From contig OW388305.1 in the NCBI GenBank assembly GCA_936450465.1, positions 35,845,187-35,909,186 of the forward strand: a stretch of 64,000 bases of DNA, in the 5' to 3' direction. A program made the translations under genes and the position numbers. Position 1 is the stretch's first letter, and every line of letters begins with the position of its first letter. Shown piece after piece: positions 37,119 to 48,450 of this stretch. The notes beneath the pieces are model-generated. The model had not been told where the DNA came from. It searched no databases and was given only the letters and a program-made list of their open reading frames with translations. Source of the DNA: Gibbula magus (lineage: Eukaryota > Mollusca > Gastropoda > Trochida > Trochidae).

Positions 37119-38040
37119 AGCATCAATACGAAACAAGACTGCAGAACCCGGAATTGATGATGCATCGTTATTACTGTTCATCCACCCTTTCATCAGTGCT
37201 TACTATAGAAGCATATGTCGATGTTCAATGGTCAGTAACATCTCGACACGACTTCACTGGCACTAAGCCGATATATGAAGCGTGAGATGAATCTGCTCAT
37301 TTGACTAGTTCCTATACAATACACCTTTTGAGTGTTTAACCATGCAAGTAATTTCAGCATCTGTCAGACCAGCATCAATACGACACAAGCCTGCATCTGC
37401 ATCTTTATTAGTGTTCGTCATCGTTTCCTCCATCCTTACTATATGGAGATTATTACCCGAGGAAGTGTGTCATATGACTTTGACGAAACGAGTCTGAAGT
37501 TTTGTATTGCCCGAGCGAGAGCGAGGATTATACATACATTTGCACGAGTTTGGTAAACGTCATATGGCACACTTTCGAGTGTAATAATTTCTTTATTACC
37601 CATTCTATTCCATTTGATTCGCGTAAAATTAGCCAGGAAATGGCCCACTTCCTTTGCGACGGCAAGCTACAGTGACGTCACGAACAATCGTTTTATGACG
37701 TCACAGACGACGAAATACGGCAAGCTGCGGTAAAACAATGGTTGCTAGGCAAACGTGATATGTGCACATGTGCTCATCTCATTAATATTAACTCGGTTAT
37801 TTTCAACCATATGGGTAATAAAGAAGTATATGCCCCGGTAATGACGATCCATAGGTATTGCTGTTCATTTAACCCTTCCTCCATCTTTACTATAGAAGTA
37901 TATGCCAGTGTCCATTGGTCAGTAACATCTACACAATACTTCACTGGTACATTATATCTGATTTCGCGATACATGTTGCAGGTATTGTATCTGCTCATTT
38001 GACTAGTTCATATACAAAAAACTGTTAAAACGCTTAGCCA
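37119..38040 (+). repeat. Direct duplication split by an inserted foldback
   Basis: 37150-37335 and 37840-38040 are homologous (TACTATAGAAG, GGTCAGTAACATCT, CTGCTCATTTGACTAGTTC). A partial third copy begins at 37371 (AGCATCAATACG, as at 37119) and breaks at about 37440, where the next insertion starts. The unit is not recognised. Confidence 0.7.
37441..37830. mobile_element. Foldback/MITE-like insertion
   Basis: Contains inverted words ATTATTACCCGAGGAAGTGTG and CACACTTTCGAGTGTAATAAT, shortened here to their cores, and GTCATATG on each side of 37480-37567. The downstream part has two TGACGTCAC words. The portion 37560-37830 is homologous to 46340-46595 (TTTCTTTATTA, CATTCTA, GCAAGCTAC, GACGAAATACGG). 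Exact ends are not resolved. Confidence 0.55.
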
Positions 38041-39784
38041 CTTTTTGTTAAAATACACATTCGATGATCTAAATACCCCTCCAAAACTTGACCTTCATTC
38101 CATCATCTACGTATAACATGTGTCTTATAACTATAAGTGAGACAATCTTGACATTACGTCTTTATCATATTCTGATTTAGCAATATATGGTTGTATGTAG
38201 TCTAAGCTTGTGTCATGTATCCATCATGATTGTGTTCCCTTCTTAACTAGTGTATATTTGTAGAAGATCATACTCAGGTGATATATCAGTTCACATAAAA
38301 GGATGGTAGCTATACTTGAGAGTACGCCAAACTCGATAAATCTCTGACATTGCTTGTCAATCAAGTCGCCTCCGTAATATACCAATGTTAATGGTTCAGA
38401 ATAACTATATTTGGAAGTGCTGTAAATTTAATAAATGTTGAAAACCTTGTAATGTACACTTTCATTGTATGCATCAAAACATGCATATGTACAAGGATAT
38501 ATAGGGGTAAGTTTTCAAGAATATCAGTTAATAATTGTGCATGTATGTCTCTAGTTATGCGTGTTCTCATCTTATGGATGCGTAATGGTGAAACACAAAA
38601 TGATGTTATGATATATTGATACGAATAATACAATATTATAGAAATGTAACAAAAAGTGGTATTTCTAAGTGGTAAAATTATATATTTGTTATTCATCAAT
38701 TGTTCATGTCTTACGTTTAAGAGTTTAGAGTTTTAGCTACACTACCAGACATGGAATACTTCAGTTCAGGATAGACATAGACCATAGAAAATATAAAATG
38801 TTTCTTCTACTAGAGTAATACATATCTAACATTGCTAATTAATGAAGCAAGACGAATAGTTTTTTCAGATATAGTATAAGTTCCTCTCTTCGATTGTGAC
38901 TTATCTGCACTTCACCGATGGAATATGTAATAGAAGAGTACTCTGACGTGGATAAACGCGTTAAACTCCTCCAAACAAGAAACTTGACACTGACTTTCGA
39001 ACTTTACTTTTTAAAGATGTTTTGACATTTGACACATAAATCATAACTGATCGACAGTTTGAGGTTTTGTGTACACAATACTAGTCTTATAGGTTCTCAA
39101 TTGGGGACACATATGTTTACCATGAACAGTTTTCTCAAAAGAAAGGTTCATGTTGTGGGGATGTGTTTCTGCAGTGTTATAGATCCTAAAAAAAATCATT
39201 CTATTCACATCTTATCTTATGCTTTTCCATCCGTGGGAAAAGGGGTTTTATATTTCTGACAAGTTGTTTTTAAGAGAACATTTGACATCACAAGACATGT
39301 GGATGTTGCCCAAGGTTTGCTTCCATTTGAGTGTGTCAATAAACAATTACAACTATATTGTTCATGAGATCTTTGGGGAAAAATGATGTTGAACTCCTAT
39401 TTACCATTTGGCATAAATGCAAATGAAAATTCGAATTAATGATCAAAATTGTAAAACAAGTTTACAATCTTAAAATACTATTTGATTCCAAAGCAAGTGG
39501 CTGATGTGATGCAGTGAAATACGTTTAGCTAACATGATTTATACCAATAGACTTGCCCTTTGTGTTATATCAACATCAAAATCGCATTATCGTACAAGAA
39601 GAGAGTATAATTACAATTTACGTTGTAATAATCAGTCATCCTGTCTGAGCAAGTATCAGATATAGGATATTGATATACTGCTTTATCATAATAGTTTGGT
39701 ATAATGGTATCTCTTTCAACATTATCTTCTGAACTTTGATGACTCCTGTCAGAACCAGTAGTTGTCGTCTCCCATTTTCAATTG
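38041..39784. other. AT-rich spacer
   Basis: No domain, splice pattern or repeat recognised. Frames of 66-103 codons here are AT-driven. Confidence 0.4.
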
Positions 39785-40400
39785 ATCCAATTAATAGAGG
39801 ATATGGGTCTTGTCTTGACTAGTACCAAGAGTATAGTAGAGTGAGGTAGAAAGTTAATGCCACTCGTGACACTTATATAACTTTTATATCTGTCGAGAAG
39901 CGATATATATGTTTTTTTGTCAAGAATTTCACCGATATTCTACATATTCAATCATATTATTATTATTGTGATTAGTATGTTTCACTGGTACATAGAGGAT
40001 ATATGTCTTTTCTTAACTAATGTCATGATATTATCTTATCGAGTGAGGTAGAAACTAATCAAATATAAAATATATAACTTGTTTACCTTACGAGGATAAA
40101 CATAGTATTTGTCAAGAATTGACATAATTTCTATTTAATATATGATTGTTCCCTTCTTATTACGCCACAACAGGATAGTTTCCATGTACAATGAGCCTGT
40201 CACCACACTAACATTGTGACGTCATATGACGACTCGTCACGTCACACCATTTTTATATGACGTCAAACTCTTGAACTATAACCTTTGTTTTATCAGTCAC
40301 TGGAAACAGTGAAAATATCAGATGTATCTTCAGTGTAGCTTAATAGACAATTTATGTCTCTGATAAATCCTAGTATTTCATTGCTTGTCATATGATAAGG
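39785..40400 (+). repeat. Dispersed repeat, locally tandem, with TGACGTCA words
   Basis: AGAGGATAT followed by GTCTT and GACTAGTACC (39797) recurs with changes at about 39998. Bases 40180-40400 match 44600-44830: GTCACCACA, TGTGACGTCATA, ATGACGTCAAA, ATCAGTCACTGG and TAATAGACA. The CRE-like octamers are thus part of a repeat. Confidence 0.65.
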
Positions 40401-40573
40401 GACACTTAAACGAAGTAATTCTGAAGAATACCTGAAGTTAATACTTAATGGTAGACCGATAAAACTTGTATTGATATCAATCTTGATGCCTGAATTTACA
40501 TCGATGGCTTTCATTTACAATTGTGATGTCATCTGATAGAAACCTAAATGTAATAACTTGAACTTATTCAAAC

Positions 40574-40616
40574 AACAGACAGACAGACAGACGGATGGAC
40601 GGATTGATTGATGGAT
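40574..40616 (+). repeat. ACAG / GATG simple repeat
   Basis: ACAG units run from about 40574 to 40592, then degenerate GGAT/GATT units. Confidence 0.8.
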
Positions 40617-40980
40617 ATATAGATTTATCATACAATGGATGGTGTTCTCGGCAGGATAAAGGCAACGGATATTTTCGGTATCCGTTGGGGTCATATACGG
40701 ATAAAGATGCAAATCACAAAGGTCAAGTGACGGAACTTCTTTTGAAAATGACGTCACAAGCATTAACATTTCGAACGCCTGTAATAACCGTAACAGTTGT
40801 AATAGCGTAATAGCTTCATGTAAATAGACATACTTCAGTCTTCATTTCATATAGATTTACATTAATTTGAAAAATGACAAAACAAACATAGTGCAATGTA
40901 TATTACGGAAACAATTATTATGATCAAGCAGTGCCAAAACATGTTCATCGCGAGTCGAAAACTACCGAGTAAACACTTTA

Positions 40981-41319
40981 CAGGGCTAGAAATTAACACT
41001 AGTCCTTCGGCCCGAGGCTAGTAAAAATGACACCGGGCTAGTAAATGTTAGCTTCTACTAGCCCTGTTGGCCTTTAAAAATGTCTGAATCCTTATGAAAT
41101 ACTCAAAATATGACTAGAGATTCTTGTTCTTTTCAGCAACGATATCAGATGTGAATAATTGAAGTAGGGAAAATACTTGCCATTGTAGTTAAAACATAAC
41201 ATTTTATTATTGTTTGATTACTAGAAGACACGGGCTAGTGATACTTGTATTGGGCTAGTAGAAATCAAAACGACTAGCCCTGCAGGCTACCATATGTTTG
41301 AGGTTAGTTTCTACCCCTG
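40981..41319. mobile_element. 339-bp MITE, CAGGG termini, 5-bp target duplication
   Basis: Left end CAGGGCTAGAAATTAAC; right end, reverse strand, CAGGGGTAGAAACTAAC. CTTTA lies directly outside each end (40976-40980 and 41320-41324). The interior repeats the word GGGCTAGTA in both orientations (41014, 41034, 41232, 41254). The termini resemble hAT-type ends, but an 8-bp duplication is not present, so the superfamily is open. Confidence 0.75.
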
Positions 41320-41439
41320 CTTTAAATACTCAAAGTAACAAAGGCAGTTTGAGTTACATATGCATTTATCGAACGTCAATCTTCATTGTTCTATAATGTG
41401 ACTTTTGTAAAGGAGATTTTAGAATTCGCTGCCTAATAC

Positions 41440-41600
41440 ATTCAGTTTAGCTCACCGTGCTTTGATGTGTGCGTCGCCATTTGCAACCGGGCGGAAGGGA
41501 AGCAACTCTCGCCCCTTCAAGATGAACTCCCCTACACTCATGATTACACGAAAGGACGCGAGTTCGAATTCGCTGTCCTCACCTTAAATATTTTTCATTT
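41440..41600 (+). other. GC-rich segment with a tRNA B-box-like word
   Basis: CGCGAGTTCGAATTCGC near 41556 resembles a B box; no matching A box is convincing. The 61-codon frame from 41467 covers it. It could be a decayed SINE. Confidence 0.25.
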
Positions 41601-41819
41601 GAAAAACGTATTAAAACAAGATCATGCCAAAAATAACAATTACTTTCACTGAAAGCATAATTTAGGAGGCGTTATTTTGTGTCATTTTACCGTGAGATTA
41701 GACCGCAGTTCATTTGCATATATCAATACGCGTATTTACGGTAAAGTTCAACTTTGAAATTAATGTTGTCATGCTGTTTTGCACAAAATGAATGAAGAAT
41801 GACATTGTATGATAAAGAA

Positions 41820-41963
41820 GTTATCATGCTCGTGTGTTTTGGGATGGTAAATATCCTGCATTAGGAATAAACACAATGTATTTAGCTCGCCAAGGCTCGC
41901 AAAATACAATGTTTATTCCTAATGCAGGATATTGACCATCCCAAAACACACTCTCATGATAAC
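41820..41963. repeat. Long hairpin with arms of about 60 bp
   Basis: GTGTGTTTTGGGATGG and CCATCCCAAAACACAC pair, continuing through AATATCCTGCATTAGGAAT and its exact complement. The loop is about 20 bases around 41885-41905 and contains GCTCGCCAAGGCTCGC. A GATA repeat follows at 41972-41991. Confidence 0.92.
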
Positions 41964-42088
41964 CTCTATAGAGATAGATAGATAGATAGATACATGTTCT
42001 TTCTTTCCTCCTAAGTCGAAGATATTGTGAGTTATAAAACTATGTTAGAATATGTAGACTATTTCAAGGTACGAATCCACTATTTTAA

Positions 42089-42975
42089 GGAGAGATAACA
42101 TGAAGAAATTGAATTCACTTACGGTAACATTTTGCGACAACAACTTTTTTATTGTGAGTAAATCTCAAAATATATGCTTTACATTTGTTTAAGCACAGAT
42201 TTATCAATAAACCAACGGAAAGCGCTTACATTGACCACAAGGGCTTTTTAACGGCAATGTTACGACATGCCGCATGTCGTTATCGTCACCTATATTCGCG
42301 GTAAATATGTGACCATGTGTGTTATTTCAATTACATACATATCTCTAGTAAGTGATGAATATAAATCGCTTTGTATAATCAACTGATAGTCGTTCTTCCA
42401 TTAAGAAGTCTTAGATTGATAGTATATTCAATAATAATTACACAATAGGCCGTCAAAGTTTATGTACATGTAGGTGATTTAAAAAATGAGGTCAAAGTGA
42501 TGAAAAACGTTCGGTGACCACCAATTGTTATTTCTGAATTCGTTTGCTTATTCAACTGCGCACATCATATTACAGTTTTAGCAATATCTAAAATATGTGT
42601 GTTAGTGAAAAATCGTGTTGAATATGCGAAAAATGATGATAAAAATCCCGTTTTTATTTAAAAACTACTTAATTTAATTTGATTTTATTTAACAGTGTCA
42701 TTAATTGTCAAAATATAAACTTATATCCGCGTATGTGATAACATTGTATCTTAAAGGATTCAGAGTTGAAAGCGTGCGCTTCATTTAAGTTAGTGAAATC
42801 GGTAAAAATAGCATAATTTACTGACAGGGGTGATACTATTAATACCGATAACTCTTTAAATCATTCGGCGACCCCAAAATTGTATTTCATTTTTGTATAA
42901 AAAACATGATAAACTTGCTATTTTGAATTAAATAAGCGAATTCTAAAATATTTCATTTCATCGTCCCACCTCTCC
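42089..42975. mobile_element. 887-bp element flanked by TTAA
   Basis: TTAA lies at 42085-42088 and 42976-42979. The ends are GGAGAGATAAC and, on the reverse strand, GGAGAGGTGGGAC. Subterminal words ATGAAGAAATTGAATTC and ATGAAATGAAATA also correspond. TTAA targets are used by piggyBac and Kolobok types. There is no transposase frame, so it is non-autonomous. Confidence 0.65.
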
Positions 42976-43296
42976 TTAAGGTATTGCAATCAGTAAGTTA
43001 CATTTAAACCATGTTTCTTGATCGAAGGTGTTATCATGAACATAGACATTTGTTAGCCCAGCAAGCATAAATGAGACGAATTGGTTTTCATCAGTCCATA
43101 ATATGACAAACATATCAACATCTAACATAGCGTGCCTCATTATATATAGTTACTGAGTATATGTTATATAATCTCACTTAACGATAATTTATACGTTATG
43201 ATAAAATGACAATACAATTTACACATCAAATAACAATAAACTTTAATTTCATAAGCCTTAATTTGCCTTACCACTATTATATCCTGCGTGAGTTCA

Positions 43297-43874
43297 ATGT
43301 ATTTTCCATTTGTTCTTCTTTTTATTGTTTTGAATGTTTCATGCGAAATGTATTGCAGACACCCTTTCGTGACGAACACTTTTGTCATGCCAGGGTTCGA
43401 ACATTGTTCACACTTCGACAACTGTGTACGAGATAGGAAAATGAACATTATATTTTACCGCTCGTGTATTTACATCCATCTACGAAGGTTCACACATTTT
43501 CATATCATTTATGAAATTTTCGTAAATTGTTTTTATTTCAGAATTAAATTTTTATCACCATACCGCCTCCTTTCATCTCAATCGAAAGCAAATCATGAAG
43601 CTGTTTCATTAATAAAACTTCAGATAATGTCTAAAGTTGCACTGTGTAACTTGTTTGAAGATTGGGCATAGACGTTTTAGTTCTGATTCACACATGTTTA
43701 CAAATACATTTCTCAAAAAGTTAAATTAGTGATGAAGTGCATAGTAATAACTTGTACTGGTGGAAAAGCAAGAGAAACCTATCTTAATGATATTTTTGCA
43801 GGCGAAATTCTCAGACAGAATGAAGTGTTTTGTCGATGAAGAGAACAGCTGCGTTAAAGAAACACTTTGCAAAC
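43297..43874 (+). CDS. Candidate two-exon start of a secreted cysteine-rich protein
   Basis: Exon 1 (43297-43425) begins with a classic signal peptide (hydrophobic FVLLFIVLNV at residues 5-14) and has Cys at 16, 20, 37 and 43. Exon 2 (43802-43874) follows a strong acceptor (ATATTTTTGCAG) and ends at a perfect donor AAAC|GTAAGT. It is open only in phase 0 and adds Cys at 52, 60 and 66. Joining at TGT|GTACGA, a weak donor, keeps phase 0 and gives spacings 16-5-8-7-5 from Cys20 on. Exon 2 ends in phase 1, as exons between EGF-like modules often do, and the layout suits the N-terminus of a receptor with EGF-like repeats or a small secreted peptide. No third exon is found. A decayed paralogue of exon 2 at 36791-36859 supports exon 2 as real. 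Unspliced, the frame would run to 43671. Exon 1 is the less certain part. Confidence 0.45.
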
Positions 43875-44261
43875 GTAAGTATGAAGTTTGTGTCTGAAAA
43901 TTAAGCAACAAGTTGTTTCTACTTAGAATGCTAAATAACTTGTGTGTTTTTGGCAAAGTACAAGATTGATAATAATAACAATTTGTTCTGAACTGTTGAG
44001 AGCAACGCAATAGCAAGGCAACCAGTTATGTTCAAACAGTCACCCAAACATAATATAGTCTTGGATGATTATCGAATTTGGGTGATTTTCTTAAACTAGA
44101 TTGAAAGTACATACGTTCCTGTTACAATGCTTGTGATAAACACAGTATTGATAGAAACACAGGATTTTCCCGTCAAAACCTTCTTTATTGTGATGATCCA
44201 CGACGTTTCCGAATATATGCTCACTACTTCATCAGGTCCTTCGATGATAAAACTCGCAGCT

Positions 44262-44313
44262 AATGGCTGCGATACTGCAGAAGCGGCGTTAAACAATAAC
44301 TCACTCACTCACC
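44262..44313 (+). mobile_element. SINE 3' tail fragment
   Basis: GCGGCGTTAAACAATAACTC followed by ACTCACTCACCC is the same tail as in the intact SINE at 5623-5931, here on the plus strand. The upstream head is not recognisable. Confidence 0.75.
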
Positions 44314-44399
44314 CGATAATAAAAATCGTTAGCTCAAGTTACTATACATTTAAACGTTTATCATATATTTTGTATTCTTCTTATGCTATTCAACTTGTC

Positions 44400-44830
44400 A
44401 TACCAGACATAAAGAGAATATCTGTCTTTTCTTGACTAATACCATGTTTATCTCATCGAATGAGCTAGAAAGTTTATATTTATTTAAATATGTACCGTTT
44501 CTACCTCACGAGATGCGATAAACATGGTATTTGTCATGAATTGACGGATATTCTATTTATCATATGATGTTATCCTTGTAATTACTTTCGAAAATGGTCT
44601 TTTTCACACCGAGCGGCCAATAGGAACAGCCCGTCACCACAGGAACACTGTGACGTCATAAGCCAATTCGCTGCGTCAGACATTTCTTTCATGACGTCAA
44701 ATTATATCAGTCACTGGTCGCAGTGAAAATATAAGTTATTTTCACTGTAGCTTGATAGACAGTTTATTTCACTGACAAATCTCGGTATATTTCATCGCTC
44801 GTCATATAATAAAATGGTATTGTTCTTCAT
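44400..44830 (+). repeat. Paralogous copy of the 39785-40400 repeat, with hairpin
   Basis: CTGTCTTTTCTTGACTAATACC, cut here to its core CTTGACTAATACC, and the TGACGTCA block match 39990-40400. Inside, ATACCATGTTTATCTC and CGATAAACATGGTAT form a stem around 44440-44540. Confidence 0.65.
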
Positions 44831-45088
44831 TGCTTTCATCTTACTAAATTAATCAAGCATAATAGCTAAGAGATTCAGATACGTAATTCTGATTATTTTA
44901 TTCCGATATTTAATGACAATTGATAAATGTTTTATGTTAGATATTCATTGTGACATGCCTGATCATTAAAGACTCTTTTCTTTTTCTTTTATCTTCTTGA
45001 GAATTATTTTGCTTAATATATCATGTTTAATCGAATGCAAAAGCAAGCCGTATTTTATGAATAAGAACTGCCCTTTTGAAAAATAAAT

Positions 45089-45301
45089 ATGATGATATTG
45101 TCAAGAAAAAAGAAGTTTCATTTGAACAAACAGTTTGGACATCTACTCAATACACTCAACAACGATGAAGACCATATCAGAACAATCAATCCCACGTCTC
45201 CTTTCTCCAAACCTGTTTACTCAAATCATCGACAATTAAAATATACCAATAATCCGGATTATCTATCTTTATCCCAAGAAAGCATCAGAGAAGTGCTATA
45301 A
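45089..45301 (+). CDS. Small hypothetical open frame
   Basis: Seventy codons from a double ATG, basic at the start and then rich in Asn, Pro, Ser and Tyr, with more natural composition than neighbouring frames. No domain, signal peptide or membrane segment is seen. It overlaps the last codons of the opposite-strand candidate exon at 45285-45385, and both cannot easily be real. It could be a chance frame. Confidence 0.2.
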   Translation: MMILSRKKKFHLNKQFGHLLNTLNNDEDHIRTINPTSPFSKPVYSNHRQLKYTNNPDYLSLSQESIREVL

Positions 45302-45385
45302 CTGTAACTAGAGACACTTCTTCATTAGAATAATCCTCTTCTACATCATCATGTCTGAGCTCTTGTGTGATCCGTGAAGCTGTGC
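45285..45385 (-). CDS. Candidate terminal exon with an acidic tail
   Basis: On the minus strand, an acceptor CACTTAAATCAG (ending at 45386) precedes 32 codons and a TGA. The peptide is polar and acidic (HDDVEEDYSNEEV) and ends in a hydrophobic TVIALL, resembling the cytoplasmic C-terminus of a receptor. The frame continues upstream through the acceptor, so the exon boundary is inferred. Partner exons at higher coordinates are not identified. Confidence 0.3.
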
Positions 45386-45890
45386 CTGATTTAAGTGAGT
45401 GGTATTTGTAACATTTGATACTTCCAACAGAACCCATTATTCTTGTACCGATGTAGATTATCGAAATATGTTGGGCCTTATGTATGCCAATGGCATTGAA
45501 CATTGTTATTATGAATTTTAAAAAAGGTATACATTGTTTATATAAGCTCAGTAGATTTGATTTGACAAGATTTCTAATAATAGTCAAAATCTTGCTATAC
45601 GTTCATTTAGATCAAAATTTAAAATGAAAAATAATTCATCAAATCACAGGATAATCAATCCAGCATACAATCCAATCAATACATTTAAAAAAACCCACAC
45701 ACACAGGTCAATAGCTGCTCACAGAAAGTTGTGCTAAGTCTGTTAAGTTTACACCACATCAGTTGAAACACATAGAGGAAACTTAACTACCTTCCATTTA
45801 ATTTCATTTTATCAAGCGAGTTTTAAAAATAAATGGCTTGGAAAGGAGTACTTTGTACATTACTTGCCCAAATCAATCTAGAATACTTAA

Positions 45891-46249
45891 ATGGGCAGTA
45901 GCACGTTTTTTGCCAAATTATTTTTTTCAAATTTCCTATTTATAATCATATGATAAGTTGTGCCATTTAAAATTACTTTAGAGGGTAAAACATCTTATTA
46001 AACAAACCATTTATCCGTAGAAGTGATAACGGTGTTGCTTATAAAGCAAAACTTGCATGGCGGCCATTTTATTATGAACACATTTTATTATTTAGAATGA
46101 CATAAATGATTCCCATGGCCTTACTGAGCCATGTACACTCATATATAACTTGATTTTCCGAAAAGAGAAGGTTGTTATATGATTGGTGAACTTATTTTTC
46201 AAATACATCTCATCGACTTATTTGCGCGAGAAAACGTGCTACTGCCCCT
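45891..46249. mobile_element. 359-bp MITE flanked by TTAA
   Basis: TTAA lies at 45887-45890 and 46250-46253. Left end ATGGGCAGTAGCACGTTTT; right end, reverse strand, AGGGGCAGTAGCACGTTTT. Related ends (GTGCTACAGCGCCTTTAA, GTGCTTCAGTCCCATTTAA) occur at 58245-58262 and 51582-51600, so it belongs to a family. Confidence 0.8.
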
Positions 46250-46269
46250 TTAATAACATTCCCTCGAGT

Positions 46270-46600
46270 CATGAATATGTATTGAAATCGAGTGTTATAA
46301 ATACATGTATCATTGCATGAGATTAATAAAATTCATATGATACTTTTCGAGTATAATACTTTCTTTATTAACCATTCTAGTCATCCCTTTTTTAAATACC
46401 GTGAACATAGCCAGAAAATGCCCCACTGCTCTTGTAACAGCAAGCTACATTTGTATATGTACGGCGTACACAGACGATGAAATACGGGATCTCGCGCTGA
46501 AATGAATATTGCGAATACGAATAAGTAAACGTTATATGTGTACATGTTTTCATATCGAAACAACTGACGAGTTTATTTTAAATCATATGGACAATGCTGA
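46270..46600 (+). repeat. Dispersed repeat, paralogue of 37560-37830
   Basis: Shares TTTCTTTATTAACCATTCTA, GCCAGAAAATGCCC, AGCAAGCTACA and GATGAAATACGG with the earlier copy, diverged by roughly a quarter by eye. Confidence 0.65.
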
Positions 46601-46619
46601 ACTCCGTTTCATTCTAAAG

Positions 46620-46728
46620 TGTACATTCGCAAGTTCTGGAATTGAATAATGGACTCGCCGATGTCTTGAAAGTCTTAGGAGCTCTGTCTGGGGAGTGTCG
46701 AAAAACAGAAATCAGGAATGATGAATGA
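46620..46728 (+). CDS. Candidate terminal exon with poly(A) signal
   Basis: An acceptor-like CATTCTAAAG (ending 46619) is followed by 35 open codons and a TGA. The peptide (central part NNGLADVLKVLGALSGE) has natural composition. AATAAA lies at 46753-46758, 25 bases after the stop, as expected for a 3' terminal exon. No upstream exon is identified, the family is unknown, and the acceptor's pyrimidine tract is short. Confidence 0.3.
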
Positions 46729-46752
46729 TGGAACATCTGTAACGGGCACCTC

Positions 46753-46758
46753 AATAAA
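46753..46758 (+). promoter_or_regulatory. Poly(A) signal AATAAA
   Basis: Canonical hexamer just after the candidate terminal exon. It is also expected by chance in AT-rich DNA. Confidence 0.35.
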
Positions 46759-46789
46759 AGCTGTGTCTTACTTTCCCAGATTAGGTAAA

Positions 46790-48295
46790 TCAGATTAAGG
46801 TTGTATTTTAAAGCAGCACTTTTTAACACATCTTTTTTCTAAAGGCATGTTTTGTGTTTGAAAATCAGATGTTTACACAGTGAGATCAAAGAATAGCGAT
46901 TTTACAGAATGTTTTTTTTACAATGTATTTAAATTCATGCTTCTCATTTATCATTCCAAATGGACATTTCTAAATAAACTTTAAGGATGACATTACCATA
47001 ACTGCATACTGTTGACAGAGTAACTGAATGTTTTCTATGATTTTTCGAACATCCCTGTTTCAAATATGTATCAAATTTTAAGTCTCTCCTGAAAATACAT
47101 TTTTATTTACTCTGAAATCTGTAATAGTATTTCTAATGTAAGTTTGTCAAACATATAAAGAACAATACGAAAACAAATTATAACATATAGTTAACACACA
47201 ATTCAGTATAATTTTTCTCATCACAAAACATGATACCTCTAGTTAATGATTCTCACTTACTCTCAAAGTCCAGTCCGGGTCAAGGTGGAAGTTGGAATTC
47301 CGTAAGGGACTCGACCCGGAAAAGTAAATTGCACGTTTGGATACAGTACGGTTTGAAATATAGTCATATAATTTCTCACTATGAAGGTTACACGGATTAC
47401 CGAAAATTGGTTGGTTGAGAGCACGATCATGTGACTCAAATTCCTAAAGAATGTTCATTATCCAATAAACTCTTGGAACATCGTTCATCATTGTGTGAAC
47501 GCTCTCAGGTCAGATGTACTACTTTCTTGATTGAGCGTGAATTTCTTCGCGAATTGTCAATCTTACCACTTACTGAAATGATGTATTCGATAGAATAACA
47601 TAATCTCATCATCATATTACCTTATCAATTGTTCAAATTTTTCAAATACTTTATTAGAAGATCGCGCGTAACTGTTTTCTCTTGAACTGAGCGAGACACG
47701 AGGTCTATTCTAGAACCGACGGGTATTCATGATCGCTGGCTTATTATGCAATCTATAAGGATACACTCACAATCTAACCATTATGAATTAAGGGGATTCG
47801 GATCAATCTTGGTAATGAAATATTTCTTTTCGGGCTGTTGTTTACATAATACTGACGAGGAGACAACAGCAAATTGCGGTCTCTTTGCATTGACGTTATT
47901 CAAAGGTCGGTTAACTCTGATCTCGTGTCCCTGAAAGATTAGATGTTATTACGCTTCATTCAGCATGATGAGTGCAATAAGTTTCATCAAACATGTACTC
48001 ACGAAATATGTTTTAATGCCGGTTTGACATCGTTCATGTTCCAGTCCAAGGACACAATGTTATACTGACATTCAATTCTTAAATAGCATTTCTAATTTTC
48101 TTTTGTAGATATAAGATGTCAGGCGAGGTAACAGAGGGGAAACAGTCGAATAACGAGTGTGTATTTATCAGCATGTAATATATTGTGGCAGTGACGGTGT
48201 ATATTATTTCAATAGTTTGGATACGGGACGTGTGGCAGCAGTGTGGCACTGTACTGTTATAAAAGGGGCACGATACTCGATAACAAGAAATGTAA
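46790..48295. other. AT-rich spacer
   Basis: A GTCCGGGTC / GACCCGGA inverted word lies at 47272-47320. Otherwise nothing is recognised. Confidence 0.4.
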
Positions 48296-48450
48296 GTTAA
48301 TAAACTAATTCCACTCATTCATCACATCTATAATAATTCCGTTATCCCCTGCTGTTGTTCGCGTGACGAGTTTCCAAACCTCTGTTGGGTTCTTAGATTG
48401 TTATTGATGGCCATTAATGGTATTTCCAGAGAAGTTAATGAACTAACTGT
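48296..48450 (+). repeat. Dispersed repeat, paralogue of 56090-56240
   Basis: Shares CACATCTATAATA, CCTGCTGTTGTT and GCGTGACGAGTT in order with the later copy. Confidence 0.7.

Noticed and set aside
38388..38699. 103-codon minus-strand frame
   Set aside because: No start context, splice sites or domain; Ile/Tyr/Thr-rich composition expected from AT-rich DNA.
43726..44016. 96-codon minus-strand frame
   Set aside because: Antisense to the well-supported exon at 43802-43874.
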